Notes: a model not told the origin generated them from the letters alone. DNA of 64,000 nt from CAVRTM01 sp963696105 (GCA_963696105.1 CAVOIP010000005.1:1116001-1180000); one strand, 5' to 3'. Positions 53,492 to 63,045 are shown, counted from the stretch's first letter. Program-made: numbers and translations.

Positions 53492-54958
53492 ATGCCGACG
53501 CTGCGCGACCTCAGCCGGGCGCTGGGCGAGGACCTCGCGCCGGTGGGCCCCCTGCTAGGTGGGGACACCGACGTCACCGGCGTCCACGTCAGCGAGCTCG
53601 TCGACCCCACGCCGTACCTGTCCGGCGGCGAGCTTCTGCTGACGACGGGCATGCCGTTCACCGGGCGGAGCACGCCGGCGCGCGCGTACGCTGCGCGGCT
53701 GGCACGTCACGGCGTGGCTGCGCTGGGGCTGGGACTCGGCCCGGTGCACCAGGAGGTGCCCGAGCTCTTGGTGCGGGCGTGCGAGGCGACCGGGCTGCCG
53801 CTCTTCAGCGTTCCGGCACCCACGCCCTTCCTGACCGTGGCGCGGGCCTTCTGGAACCAGCTCGCCGAGGTGGGGCAGGCCGAACTCAACGCTTCCCTGG
53901 GCGCGCACCGTGACCTGGTTCGCGCCGCCGGTCAGCGGGACCCAGTGTCCGCGGTGGTACGGACGCTGGCCCTGGCCGTCGAGGGCTGGGCGGCGCGGCT
54001 GTCGCCGGACGGGCGGGTCATGGAGGTGTGGCCCAAGGACCGCCGCGCGTCGGCCCGGCAGCTTCGCGACGAGATCGGACGCCTGCGCGGCGCCGGCCCG
54101 CATTCGTCCGCAACGTTCCCACTCGGCCACGAGGACGTCGTCGTGCATCCGCTCTCGCGGACGGGGCGGCTCATGGGGTTCGTCGCCACGGGCTCGCCGC
54201 GGCCGATGCGGCCGCCCGGCCGCCACTTGGTACTGGCCGCGTGCGCGCTGCTGACCCTGCAACTCGACCATCGGTACCAGATGCTGGCCCGGTCCTGGGT
54301 GCAAGACGCTTGCGTGCTGAGGCTGGTGCTCGGCGGGCACGTCGCCGCGGCGCGGGCGCTGGCTACCGACCTCCGGCTCGATGTCGTGCCGGTGCGAGGA
54401 ACCCTGGTCGCGGTCGCCCTGCCGCCTTCCCTCGGGCCCGATGACCTGCTCTACCGCTGGGATCAAGGCGGTCCGATACGGCCGGTCAGGCTGGCCGAGG
54501 AGGGACCGATCGCGTGGCTGCTGTGCCCAGAGGCGGTCGCCGGGCCGGTGCTCGACGACCTGCGGGCCCTCGCGGCCACCGGCACCCAGCTGCGTGCAGT
54601 GGTGGGGCCGTCCACGCTCGTCGAGTCGCTGGCATCACAGAAGGGCGCCTTGGCCGCGGGACTCGAGCGGTGTCCCGCCGGGCACGTCGTCCTTGCAGCG
54701 GACGCACCCGGGCAGGGCCGCGCCAACCGCCAGCTCGAGGCGCTCGAGGGGTACCGGCGGGCTGACCTCGTTGGCGCAGTCGCGGCGTATCTGCGCCACC
54801 GCGGCCGATGGGAGCAGGCCGCCGCTGCCCTGGGGGTGCACCGCAACACGCTGCGGCACCGGATGACCACCGCCGCCCGGGTCACCGGCGCCGACCTGGA
54901 CGAGCCCGACACCGCCAGCCAGCTCTGGCTTGCCCTGCGTGATCGCGGCCTTGCCTGA
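53492..54958 (+). CDS. PucR-family transcriptional regulator
   Basis: A 488-residue regulator. The N-terminal PucR domain has VHVSELVDPTPYLSGGELLLTTGMPF; the C-terminal HTH_30 region is RRGRWEQAAAALGVHRNTLRHRM in outline (about 445-470). PucR-type proteins often activate amino-acid, purine or GABA catabolism. ATG 53492 with CAGGAG six bases upstream. It diverges from the gabT operon with about 120 bp between, so gabT-ALDH-gcdH is the likely target. Confidence 0.92.
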   Translation: MPTLRDLSRALGEDLAPVGPLLGGDTDVTGVHVSELVDPTPYLSGGELLLTTGMPFTGRSTPARAYAARLARHGVAALGLGLGPVHQEVPELLVRACEATGLPLFSVPAPTPFLTVARAFWNQLAEVGQAELNASLGAHRDLVRAAGQRDPVSAVVRTLALAVEGWAARLSPDGRVMEVWPKDRRASARQLRDEIGRLRGAGPHSSATFPLGHEDVVVHPLSRTGRLMGFVATGSPRPMRPPGRHLVLAACALLTLQLDHRYQMLARSWVQDACVLRLVLGGHVAAARALATDLRLDVVPVRGTLVAVALPPSLGPDDLLYRWDQGGPIRPVRLAEEGPIAWLLCPEAVAGPVLDDLRALAATGTQLRAVVGPSTLVESLASQKGALAAGLERCPAGHVVLAADAPGQGRANRQLEALEGYRRADLVGAVAAYLRHRGRWEQAAAALGVHRNTLRHRMTTAARVTGADLDEPDTASQLWLALRDRGLA

Positions 54959-55012
54959 CCCTCGCCGGCCATCGGCCCAAGGTCGACCCGCCAACCAGCC
55001 CAGGAAGGTCTT

Positions 55013-56864
55013 TCACGCCGGGTGGTCGCTCGGGCCGGAGGCCGACTCGTGCTCGACTTCGGCCAGCAGCTCCGAGCCGGTGACGACCGTGTCGGCGAAG
55101 TGCCGGTGCATCCACGCCAGGTGGTCGTGCCGGCTGCATTCATGATGCGCAGGGTGTCCCAGTTGGGGAACTGTCTGCTGCAGCACCCAGCGCTGCATCA
55201 GCCGCGGGTCGACCTCGTAGACGTGCTCGAAGGTGGTGACCGCGACGTCGCTGACCCGGCCGCGGCTCCGGCGGCGTGTACTGCTCGGCGTAGCGGTAGC
55301 GATCGGCTGGACCGCCCGGCCAGTTGCCGCGCTCACGACGGCCTGCTGTCCCGTCTCGTAGGCCCGGTCGAGCAGGTACTTGCCGGGATTCATGATGTTG
55401 TTCGGGTCGAGAGTCCGCTTGATGTCGAGCATCACGTCGAAGCCGCGGCCCAGCTCGTCCGGCACCAGGTCGACCTCGCCCTCGCGGCAGGAGCCGTGGC
55501 AGGCGCTGATCGATCCGCCGTGCGGCCAGGGCGACCGCGGCGATGTCGCGCTTGGCCTCGACCCACAGCGCCCAGGCCTCGTCGTCGAGCCGCTGCTCCC
55601 AGATGCCGACGTCGATCTCGGTGAGGTAGTCGACGCCGGTGTTGGCCGAGGTGTAGGCGAACATGCCCCAGTCGTCGAAGACGTCGGTCTGGCGGCGCAG
55701 GTCGGCGACGATCTCGTGCCAGGCCCTGCGTGACGCGCCGGCAGCGTCGGTGTAGTTGACCGCCGCGTCCTCGCAGTGCCAGCTCATCGGGACGACCTGG
55801 CCGTCCTTGGTGCGGCCGTGCAGCGGGGTGGCGTACCGGTCGTGCCGGGCGGCCCAGTCGCCCTCGGAGATCTCGTCGCCGAGGTAGCGGGCGCCGTGCT
55901 CCTTCGCGATCCGGAACAGCCGCTTGCCCGCCGGCTCGCACCTCGTCCTCGTAGCCGTACATCACCGCGCAGACCAGGGCCCGCACGTCGCGCGGGCTGC
56001 GGGATGTAGGCCTCGTCGTCGCGGCGCAGGTAGGCGACCTTCCACTCGTCGAACAGCACGGCGCCGGCGAACGTCGCGACCCCGGCCCGGGCCAGCGCGC
56101 CGGTGCAGGCGTAGGCGTCGTCGTAGTTGTCGAACGCCCAGAACGGCGACAGCTCCGCCTCCGGCTTGGGGAAGAGCTTGAGCGTCGCCTTGGTCGCGAT
56201 GCCCAGCGTGCCCTGGTGGCCCATGAACAGGTGCTTGAGCTGGTAGCCGCTGGAGGACTTGCTGATCTTGCGGCCGATGCCGTCGCCGACGTGCATGACC
56301 TCGCCGGTCGGCAGCACGTGGTCGAAGCTGAGCACCAGGTCGCGGGTGTGCCCGTAGCGGGCGCCGATCAGCGACCAGCCGCTGGTGCCGATCCGGCCGC
56401 CGACCAGCGAGCACGGGTACGACGCCGGGTCGTCGGGGTAGATCAGGCCGTGCCGGGCCAGCTCCTCGTTGAGCTTGAGCATGTTGATGCCGGTGCCGAC
56501 CGTGACGGTGCGGTTGACCAGGTCGAGCTCGTGGATCTGGTTCATCCGCTTGACGTCGACGACGATGCCGCCGCGCAGCGGCACGGCGCCGTCGGTCAGC
56601 CCGGTGCCGCCGTCGCGCGGCACCACCGGGATCCGCAGCTCGTTGGCGATCCGCACGCACCGCCGCGACCTGCTCGGTGCGACGTCGGCAGCACCGCCAG
56701 GTCGGGCAGCCGCTCGGCCCAGCGGTGCACCGGGAACGGCGCCGGCACCCGGGCCCGGTTGTAGCGGTCGGTCTTGGACGGTGAGGATCTGGTCGTCGGC
56801 GCGAGCACCGTCCGCAGCGCGGTCGACGACCTCGTCGACGCCGCTCGACCTGCGCAGCGGTCAT
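55013..56864 (-). pseudogene. GlcD-type FAD-linked oxidase, frame broken several times
   Basis: A flavin dehydrogenase of the FAD_binding_4 / FAD-oxidase_C family, acting on a 2-hydroxyacid or similar. The intact middle carries VVPRDGGTGLTDGAVPLRGGIVVD, YPDDPASYPCSLVGGRIGTS, SSSGYQLKHLFMGHQGTLGI and, later, the C-terminal CHGSCREGEVDLV and LDPNNIMNPGKYLL. Breaks fall near 56.84, 56.78, 56.69, 56.66, 56.00, 55.94 and 55.51 kb and again in the tail; the ones I could resolve are single extra bases. After the usual family end the frame continues about 90 residues with a His/Cys-rich stretch (HHECSRHDHLAWMHRHF), unusual for the family. Starts ATG 56864, overlapping the Fe-S gene by 4 bp. Confidence 0.8.
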
Positions 56865-58227
56865 GGCCGCGCCCCCGTTCGGCGTGCCGCCCGACCGTCG
56901 ATGCCGAGCGACTGGCGGCGAGCAGCTCGTGGATGTCGACCACGTCGATGTCGTGCGCCGTCGCCGGCCTCGGCGAGCGGCCGCTCCGACCAGGGGCAGG
57001 CGCTGACCAGCGTGTCGACGTCGAGCTGCGGCCGCCTTGCTCCAGCCGGCGTCGCGCTGATCGCGGCGGTGAGCTCGGGCTTCTCGATCGGCAGACCGCC
57101 GCCGCCGCCGGAGCAGTAGGACCACTGGGTCACCCGGTCGACGTCGTCGAACGTCAGGCCCGGGATGGCGCGCAGGATCTCGCGGGGCTCCTGCCAGATG
57201 CCCTTGCGCTTGTTGAGCCGGCACGGGTCGTGGTAGGTGATCGCCCGGTCGACCGGGACCGTCGGGCGTCAGCCGGCCCTCGCCGGATCAGCTCGGCGAA
57301 CAGCTCGACGACCAGGACGATCTCGATGTCGAAGTCGTCGCCGAAGTACTTCGGGTAGTCCTCGGTGAAGGTGATGTAGTCGTGCGGGTCGAGCACGAGG
57401 ACCCGCTTGGTGCCGGTCGCGCGCCAGTTGTCGAGGTTGTGCTCGGGCGAACCGCTTGGCCTGGTCGACGTAGCCCATCTCGGCGGCCGGGCCGCCGCAG
57501 CACCACTGCTCGCCCATCAGGCCGAACTCGTACCCGGCCAGCTGCAGCATCTGCGCGACCGCCCGCGGCACCGAGGTGCGGTAGAACGCGGCCTCGCAGT
57601 CGACGAACAGCATCGTCTCGCCGCCGATCGGGATGTCCAGGCCCTCGGCCCAGTCACGCACCCGGTCCTGGCTGACCGGGGTCTCGCCGAGCACCGGCTC
57701 GTGGGTGCGCTCGTCGGTGCGCTCGTTCCAGAGCTGCCAGCTGCGGCTGGTGGATGCCCTGCTCGACGGCGAGCGCGCGGACCGCCTTGACCACGTCGAC
57801 GGTGCGGGTGCGGAAGCGGTAGAAGTCGCCGGTGAACAGCGTGTTGGGGCAGCGCAGCTCGCAGGCACCGCACTGGGTGCAGTTGACGTAGTCGGCGGCG
57901 ACGTCCGCGATGCTCGAGCTCGCCCCGCTCCATCGCCACGACGTTGGCGTGGAAGGCGGTCGGCGTCCACGACTCGTTGCGCGTCACCTGCATGACCGGG
58001 CAGACCTCGCGGCAGAACTTGTGGCCCGAGGAGAAGCAGTTGTACGACGCGTTGCGCCACTCCTCGACGAACTCGCGGGTCCGTGGATCCGCGAGCGGCA
58101 CCGGGGCGTGGCCGGCGAGCGTCTCCGGGTACTCGGCCAGCTCCGGTGGGTTGGACGGGGCTCCTGGCGTGAAGGGCGCGGCCAACGCGTCGGCAGCGTC
58201 CGCCGGCTGGGGGTGGACCTGGGTCAC
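56861..58227 (-). pseudogene. CCG-domain Fe-S oxidoreductase (GlpC/HdrB-like), frame broken several times
   Basis: Electron-transfer partner of the FAD oxidase. GTG 58227 (VTQVHPQP, with GAGGAG before it) opens a protein with two 4Fe-4S sets (HKFCREVCPVMQ and NCTQCGACELRCPNTLF) and two CCG domains: FVDCEAAF ... EQWCCGGPAAEMGY, and ITYHDPCRLNKRKG ... YCSGGGGG ... SACPWSE. The frame slips near 57.92, 57.75, 57.45, 57.28, 57.26 and 56.96 kb, mostly by single extra bases. TGA overlaps the FAD gene start. Divergent from a GntR regulator with an APC permease beyond. Confidence 0.82.
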
Positions 58228-58356
58228 TTCGTGCTCCTCGTCACTGTCGACTGGGTTGGCCGTCACCGTAGCGAGGAAAACATCTGATTTCAATGGTTTA
58301 CGGTGTGGGTGCTGAGCGATGTCAGACTCATGCCAGGGAATCACTCAGGAGGTCAG

Positions 58357-59157
58357 GTGCATCTGCTCAGCGGGGACGCCCGCCGGGCCGTGTTCGCTCC
58401 CCTCGACGACGGGTCGTTGCGTAGTGAGGCGGTCACGCGGCGGGTGGGCAGCGCGATCGCGCTCGGCCTGCTCGGTGACGGTGAGCAGCTGCCGGCCGAG
58501 GCTGAGCTGGCGACCCTGCTCAGCGTCTCGACCGTGACGCTTCGGGAGGCGCTTGCGGAGCTGCGCCAGCTGGGGCTGGTGGAGACACGGCGCGGGCGTG
58601 GCGGCGGAAGCTTCGTGCGCTCCCGCGACGATGCCCTGGACAAACTGGCTGACTCCCGGCTGGCAGAGGTCGGCACGACCGACCTGCGGGAACTGGGGGA
58701 CGTGCACGGTGCGGTGGCTGCGGCGGCCGCCCGCCTGGCCGCTGCCCGGGCATCCGCACCGGAGATCTCACGGCTCCGCGACCTCGTCTCCGGCGTGGCC
58801 GTGGCGGAGTCTGTTCCCGCGCAGCGACGGATCGACGGACGGTGGTACATCGAGGTCGCCGCCTGCGCGCAGTCCGTGCGGCTGACGATGCAGGAAATGG
58901 ATCTGCACGTCGAGCTCGGCCAGCTGCCGTGGCCACCGGCGCATACACCGCGGTTGCTCGACGCCATCGTCGACAACCACCATGCCGTGGTCGACGCCAT
59001 CGAGGCACGGGACGCCGCGAGAGCCCGTGCCCTGACCGAGGAGCACATCGACGCTCGCACCCGATGGCTGATCGACATGCGCCTGAAGAACACCGCCCAG
59101 ACCGTCACAGAGAGCCCGGCTTCGTCCCCAGACTCGCCCCAGAAGGCGCGCGCGTGA
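58357..59157 (+). CDS. GntR-family regulator (FadR-type)
   Basis: A 266-residue regulator with a winged helix at about 28-95 (LPAEAELATLLSVSTVTLREALAELRQLGLVETRRGRGGGSFV) and an all-helical ligand domain ending AIVDNHHAVVDAIEARDAARARALTEEHI. GTG 58357 is chosen because AGGAGG lies 4 bases before it; an in-frame GTG at 58303 lacks this. It is divergent from the Fe-S/FAD pair and overlaps the Cache-domain gene by 4 bp. Confidence 0.9.
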   Translation: MHLLSGDARRAVFAPLDDGSLRSEAVTRRVGSAIALGLLGDGEQLPAEAELATLLSVSTVTLREALAELRQLGLVETRRGRGGGSFVRSRDDALDKLADSRLAEVGTTDLRELGDVHGAVAAAAARLAAARASAPEISRLRDLVSGVAVAESVPAQRRIDGRWYIEVAACAQSVRLTMQEMDLHVELGQLPWPPAHTPRLLDAIVDNHHAVVDAIEARDAARARALTEEHIDARTRWLIDMRLKNTAQTVTESPASSPDSPQKARA

Positions 59158-59888
59158 GCACGCCATCGGACCAAGCCACCAGGATCGGCTCGGCAGTCAG
59201 CGACGTCATCGAGCAGGTCTTCGGGAGCGTCGACGACGTCCGGGCGGCCACCTTGCGAGGGCTTGAACAAGGCCAACCCACGGTGGGACCTGGTGCTCCT
59301 CCTCCGCTCCCCGGGCTCGCGGATCGGGTGCGGATCTTGCTCCAGTCGCCGGGCCAGCTCGCCATCGGCCTCGGCGCCATCGTCGCACCACAACCGGACC
59401 TGCGGTTGCCGCTGCAGCTGCAGTGGTGGCAGATGGACCCGGGCAGTTCCCTGGTCCTTGCGCTCGACCCGGACCTCAAGCCCTCCAGCGTCGGCTTCTA
59501 CGACTACGCCGCAACACCGTGGTTCGACGTTCCCCGCCGCACCCGGAAGCGACACGTCGTGGGTCCCTACGTCGACGTTCACGGGACCGGGCGTTACCTG
59601 CTGACTCTCACTCTGCCCGTGCTCGTGGACGGGCAGTTCCTGGGTGTCGCCGGAGCAGACGTCCTGGTGAGCCGGTTCGAGACGCATGTCCTGCGCCGGC
59701 TCGGACCGCTGCGGCGCCCCTTTCTGCTGCTCAACGAGGAGGGGCGCGTCGTGCTGTCGACGTCCGCTCAGTGGTTGACAGGCAGCCTGTTCCCCGTGAA
59801 GGAGCTCGGGCATGAGACGAGCCGCGTCCCGGGGACCCCATGGCTGCTCCACATCACCCACGGGTCGAAGGAGATCGCCCCAGCCTGA
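59154..59888 (+). CDS. Soluble Cache (PDC) sensor-domain protein
   Basis: A 244-residue protein without membrane segments or signal. The core reads FYDYAATPWFDVPRR, VVGPYVDVHGTGRYLLTLTLPVLVDGQFLGVAGADVLV, the ligand-binding pattern of double Cache domains (YDP..PWY, PYVD, G..T...P......G..G..G.D). Cache domains usually lie outside the cell on chemoreceptors or kinases; here the domain stands alone and is translationally coupled to a GntR regulator. It may supply the ligand sensing for that regulator or bind a metabolite in the cytoplasm; this is inference. Confidence 0.82.
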   Translation: MSTPSDQATRIGSAVSDVIEQVFGSVDDVRAATLRGLEQGQPTVGPGAPPPLPGLADRVRILLQSPGQLAIGLGAIVAPQPDLRLPLQLQWWQMDPGSSLVLALDPDLKPSSVGFYDYAATPWFDVPRRTRKRHVVGPYVDVHGTGRYLLTLTLPVLVDGQFLGVAGADVLVSRFETHVLRRLGPLRRPFLLLNEEGRVVLSTSAQWLTGSLFPVKELGHETSRVPGTPWLLHITHGSKEIAPA

Positions 59889-59935
59889 CGCGCCCGTCCC
59901 GAGGCGAGGCCACTGTCGTGTAGCCCACAGGTCTT

Positions 59936-59957
59936 GATCTATGACCTATGGATCTAT
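59936..59957. promoter_or_regulatory. Direct GATCTAT repeat before the permease
   Basis: GATCTAT occurs at 59936-59942 and again at 59951-59957, a 15-bp spacing, in an unusually A/T-rich patch between the Cache and permease genes. It may be a promoter or a regulator site. Confidence 0.35.
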
Positions 59958-60042
59958 ATGTTTCGGGGCACTGTGACTGCTGCCACAGTCAGGCCCAAGG
60001 TTACTCATGCGCCTGCCCTCCCCCCTCATCCGAGGAGACCTG

Positions 60043-61610
60043 GTGACTGAACCCGGAACGCCCTTGAGTGCCCAGCACGACGATGCCCAACTGGCCGCCC
60101 TCGGATACCAGTCCGAGCTCACCCGCAGCATGGGCCTGTGGTCCAACATGGCGCTGGGGTTCACGTATCTCTCGCCACTGGTCGGGGTGTACTCGCTGTT
60201 CGCGTACAGCCTGTCCATCGGCGGCCCGCCGTCGATCTGGTGGCTCGTCATCGTCGGGCTCGGTCAGCTGCTGGTCGCGCTGGTCTTCGGCGAGGTCGTG
60301 TCGCAGTACCCGCTGGCCGGTGGCATCTACCCGTGGACGCGGCGGCTGTGGAACCGCCGGTACGCCTGGATCGTGTCCTGGATCTACATCTGGGCGATCA
60401 TCGTCACGGTCACCGCGGTCGCCGAGTTCGGCAGCGGCTTCGTCGCGGCGCTGTTCGGCCTCGAGGCGCCCACACCGGCGTCGGGCTCGTACTGGTCGTC
60501 GGGCTGCTGGTCGTCGCCTGTCGGCCTGAACTACAGCGGCACCCGGATGCTCGGCCGGATGGCCCGAATCGGTCTGGCCGCCGAGCTGATCGGCGTGATC
60601 GCGCTGGGCCTGTACCTGCTGCTGTTCCAGCGGGAGCAGCCGTTCTCGATCTTCTTCGACCCATGGGCGCCGGCGGCGACGAGTCCTACTGTCTCGACCT
60701 TCCTCGCCGCCTCGCTGGTCCGGCCTGTTCCTGTTCTACGGGTTCGAGGCCTGCGGCGACGTCGCCGAGGAGGTCGCGGACCCGACCCGGCGGATCCCGA
60801 AGGCGATGATCCTGACGATCCTGGTCGGTGGCGTCTCCGGGCTGCATGTCCTACGCCGGGTACGTGCTCGCCGCACCGAACCTGCAGGCCATCGTCGACG
60901 GCAAGGACACGGACCCGATCCCCTCGATCCTCGAGGACGCGCTCGGGCACGCGCGGGTCGAAGGTCTTCCTCGTCGTCACGGTGACGGCGTTCATCTCCT
61001 GCGTGCTGTCGCTGCAGGCCGCCGGCAGCCGGCTGCTCTACGCCTTCGCTCGTGACCGGATGCTGCCGGGCAGCCGCTGGCTGGCTCGCACGTCTCCGAG
61101 CAGCACGCGGTGCCGACCAACGCGCTGCTCGTCGTCTGCCGTCGTTCCGATCATCATCGCGCTGTTCGTCTTCTGGCGGCCGGACAGCCTGGCCCGGGTG
61201 ACCGCCTTCGCCGTTCTGCGGTATCTACGTCGCCTTCCAGGCCGTCGTGCTTGCGGCGCTGCGTCAGCGGCTGAAGGGCTGGCGGCCGGCCGGGCTGTGG
61301 AACCTCGGCCGCTGGGGCACGCGTCGTCAACGTCGTGGCATTGGCCTACGGCCTCTTCGCGATCATCCTGCTGCTGCAGCCGCCCCGAGGCGGACGCCTT
61401 CATGGACCGCTGGATCATCTGCGATCGGCCTCGCTATCGTGAGCGGCACCGGCCTGCTGTACCTGTTCATCGCCCGGCCCGACCGTCACTCCGGCGGACG
61501 TGCCCGAGGGGGACGCAATCGAGGTCGCCGCACGGTTGCGTCGTATTCGGGCCGAGGCCGCTCAGTCTGCATCAGCAGGCGAGGAGACCGTGGGGTCTCC
61601 CCTCAGCTGA
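60043..61610 (+). pseudogene. APC-superfamily amino-acid permease, frame broken about twelve times
   Basis: An amino-acid/amine permease of about 515 residues if repaired. GTG 60043 has GAGGAG five bases upstream. The intact N-terminal part (about 140 residues) gives SMGLWSNMALGFTYLSPLVGVYSLFAYSL and FGEVVSQYPLAGGIYPWTRRLWNRRYAW, typical of GabP/eukaryote-like amino-acid permeases. Later frames give FYGFEACGDVAEEVADPTRRIPKAM, SYAGYVLAAPNLQAIV and LLYAFARDRMLPGSRWLA. Single extra bases at C60522, C61216 and T61420, among others, cause the breaks; net shift matches the final TGA. Probably imports the substrate for the divergent FAD/Fe-S oxidase. Confidence 0.82.
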
Positions 61611-61624
61611 CCATAGGTCCAGCG

Positions 61625-61666
61625 CAAGGCCGCCGTCGCTCCACACCCGAAGTGGTGGCGGCCTTG
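61625..61666. terminator. Bidirectional hairpin terminator
   Basis: CAAGGCCGCC (61625-61634) and GGCGGCCTTG (61657-61666) are perfect 10-bp arms; the loop contains a CCAC/GTGG stem. Between the convergent permease and integrase fragment. Confidence 0.75.
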
Positions 61667-61670
61667 TGTG

Positions 61671-62105
61671 TCACCGTGGACGATGCCCTGACGGCGGTTC
61701 GATGCCCCGCCCGGAAGCGGCGGTCCAGGCGCCGTCGAGGGTTTGACACGGCCGGGATGGTGGCGCCTTGGCCGGCCAGCCCTCGACAAGCAGGTCGACG
61801 TAGGTGCCGTAGGTGCGCAGCGTGTTCGTCGGGCAGCCGGCCTTGGTCTTGGTCGCCAGGTCCCGCATGGTGATGCGCTGACCCGGAACCACGGCCTGGT
61901 GCAGCGGCGCCGGGACGGTCGGGACGGCGAGCGTCGGTATGGCGGGGATGGTGGGGATGGGCGCGGCGGGGGCCAGACCGAGGGCCACCAGGTCCAACAC
62001 CCCGGCCTCGGACAGGCTGCGCAGCAGCGCGACGGCCGAGGTGACCTGCTGTGCGGCGTCCGGGGTGCCGGTGCTGGCCTGGGCCGCGATCTCGTGGGTG
62101 CTCAT
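61671..62105 (-). pseudogene. N-terminal fragment of a tyrosine-recombinase-like integrase
   Basis: A 144-residue frame starting ATG 62105 with GGAG before it. A Pro/Ile repeat (IPTIPAIPTLAVPTVPAP) is followed by MRDLATKTKAGCPTNTLRTYGTYVDLLVEGWP, like the SAM-like core-binding domain that opens phage-type integrases. The catalytic Arg-His-Tyr domain is missing; the C-terminus is low-complexity and probably out of frame. It lies on the same strand as the AbrB-like gene and about 1 kb from the 3' end of tRNA-Leu, a usual integration site. The integrase call is moderate; a short DNA-binding protein is possible. Confidence 0.5.
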
Positions 62106-62189
62106 GTCGTTCTCCTTTGGTGGGGGAGCCGCGGCTCCGTCTCGTGGGCGGCAGGCGCCGTCGAAGGAGAAGGTGCGCGGCCGCTGGAT

Positions 62190-62203
62190 GGGCGCAATCC
62201 CCC
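62190..62203. repeat. 14-bp repeat, copy 1
   Basis: GGGCGCAATCCCCC, also found exactly at 62886-62899. This copy is 84 bp upstream of the integrase fragment. Possible operator of the AbrB-like protein encoded between the copies. Confidence 0.6.
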
Positions 62204-62237
62204 GAGCCGCCACCGACTGTGAGCCCGGTCATCGGTC

Positions 62238-62858
62238 TCACGCCGGAGTCCACGCGCGGCGGATGCGGGTGCGCCCGGTACCCGCCGTCGGAGGCGCGGT
62301 CGCGTCCGGTTCCGGCAGGGGAGCCGGCGGCTGGAGCGGTCCGGTCAGCTGCTGCAGCACGTCGCGGGCGGCGTGCAGGTGCAGCTCACCGGCATCCGGA
62401 AGGGCGATGGCCACGACCTGGTCGCCGGCGCCCAGCACCAGGCTGGCCACGATCGTGGGCGGCAGCTGCAGCCGCTTGTCGGCATCGACGGTCAGCGCCA
62501 CCGTGGCCGGGGACCCGCCGCCGTCCCGGACGCTGACCACGGCGTGCCCGTCGCGCAGGACCGCCACCAGCGGCGTCGCGCACGTCCATCCCATCGCCGT
62601 CAGCGGCTTGCCGAGACTGGCCCGGTGCTGGCCGTCCAGCGGCACGATGGCGCCGTGCCGGCGGGCGCCGTCACGCACCGGCCGCGGCTCCCGCCGGATC
62701 GGCACCACCGAGGCGGTGCCGTCGGCCTCGCGGGCGGCCGCGCGCCGCGCCGTGATCGTGTCCGGTGCGGGGAGGGCCGGTGCCGGGTAGCTGGCGCCGC
62801 GGATCGCGGTGACGGCGTGCTGGTTGCGGATGGCGGTGTCGAGTCCGTGGGGAGGCAT
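62238..62858 (-). CDS. AbrB/SpoVT-like DNA-binding protein
   Basis: A 206-residue protein. The C-terminal half has TVALTVDADKRLQLPPTIVASLVLGAGDQVVAIALPD, resembling the swapped-hairpin AbrB/MazE fold (strand, K-R-L-x-L-P, then helix and a final strand). The N-terminal half has RRHGAIVPLDGQHRASLG and HAVVSVRDGGG of unknown fold. ATG 62858 is used; an upstream extension is open. Gene pairs of an AbrB-like protein and a recombinase occur in small actinobacterial elements, and an integrase-like fragment follows here. Confidence 0.6.
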   Translation of the reverse strand: MPPHGLDTAIRNQHAVTAIRGASYPAPALPAPDTITARRAAAREADGTASVVPIRREPRPVRDGARRHGAIVPLDGQHRASLGKPLTAMGWTCATPLVAVLRDGHAVVSVRDGGGSPATVALTVDADKRLQLPPTIVASLVLGAGDQVVAIALPDAGELHLHAARDVLQQLTGPLQPPAPLPEPDATAPPTAGTGRTRIRRAWTPA

Positions 62859-62885
62859 GGACTCGTCCGTCCGGACCGGGTCAGG

Positions 62886-62899
62886 GGGCGCAATCCCCC
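62886..62899. repeat. 14-bp repeat, copy 2
   Basis: Exact second copy of GGGCGCAATCCCCC, 27 bp upstream of the AbrB-like start at 62858. Confidence 0.6.
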
Positions 62900-62978
62900 A
62901 CCGGTCGGGGATGGGGTGGTCGCCAACGCGGCAGCGGTGGGCCGCTCGAGCGGGACGGGGGACGACCTGCGTGAACGC

Positions 62979-63039
62979 ACGAACGGCCGGGTCCCCCACC
63001 TGGGGAGACTCCGGCCGTTCGTCCAGGGGAAACCCCTGG
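62979..63039 (-). terminator. Two hairpins downstream of tRNA-Leu
   Basis: Immediately after the tRNA 3' end come CCAGGGG/CCCCTGG (63023-63039, 3-base loop) and then ACGAACGGCCGG/CCGGCCGTTCGT (62979-63022, 12-bp arms). Together they form a double terminator for the tRNA transcript. Confidence 0.75.
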
Positions 63040-63045
63040 TAGGTG

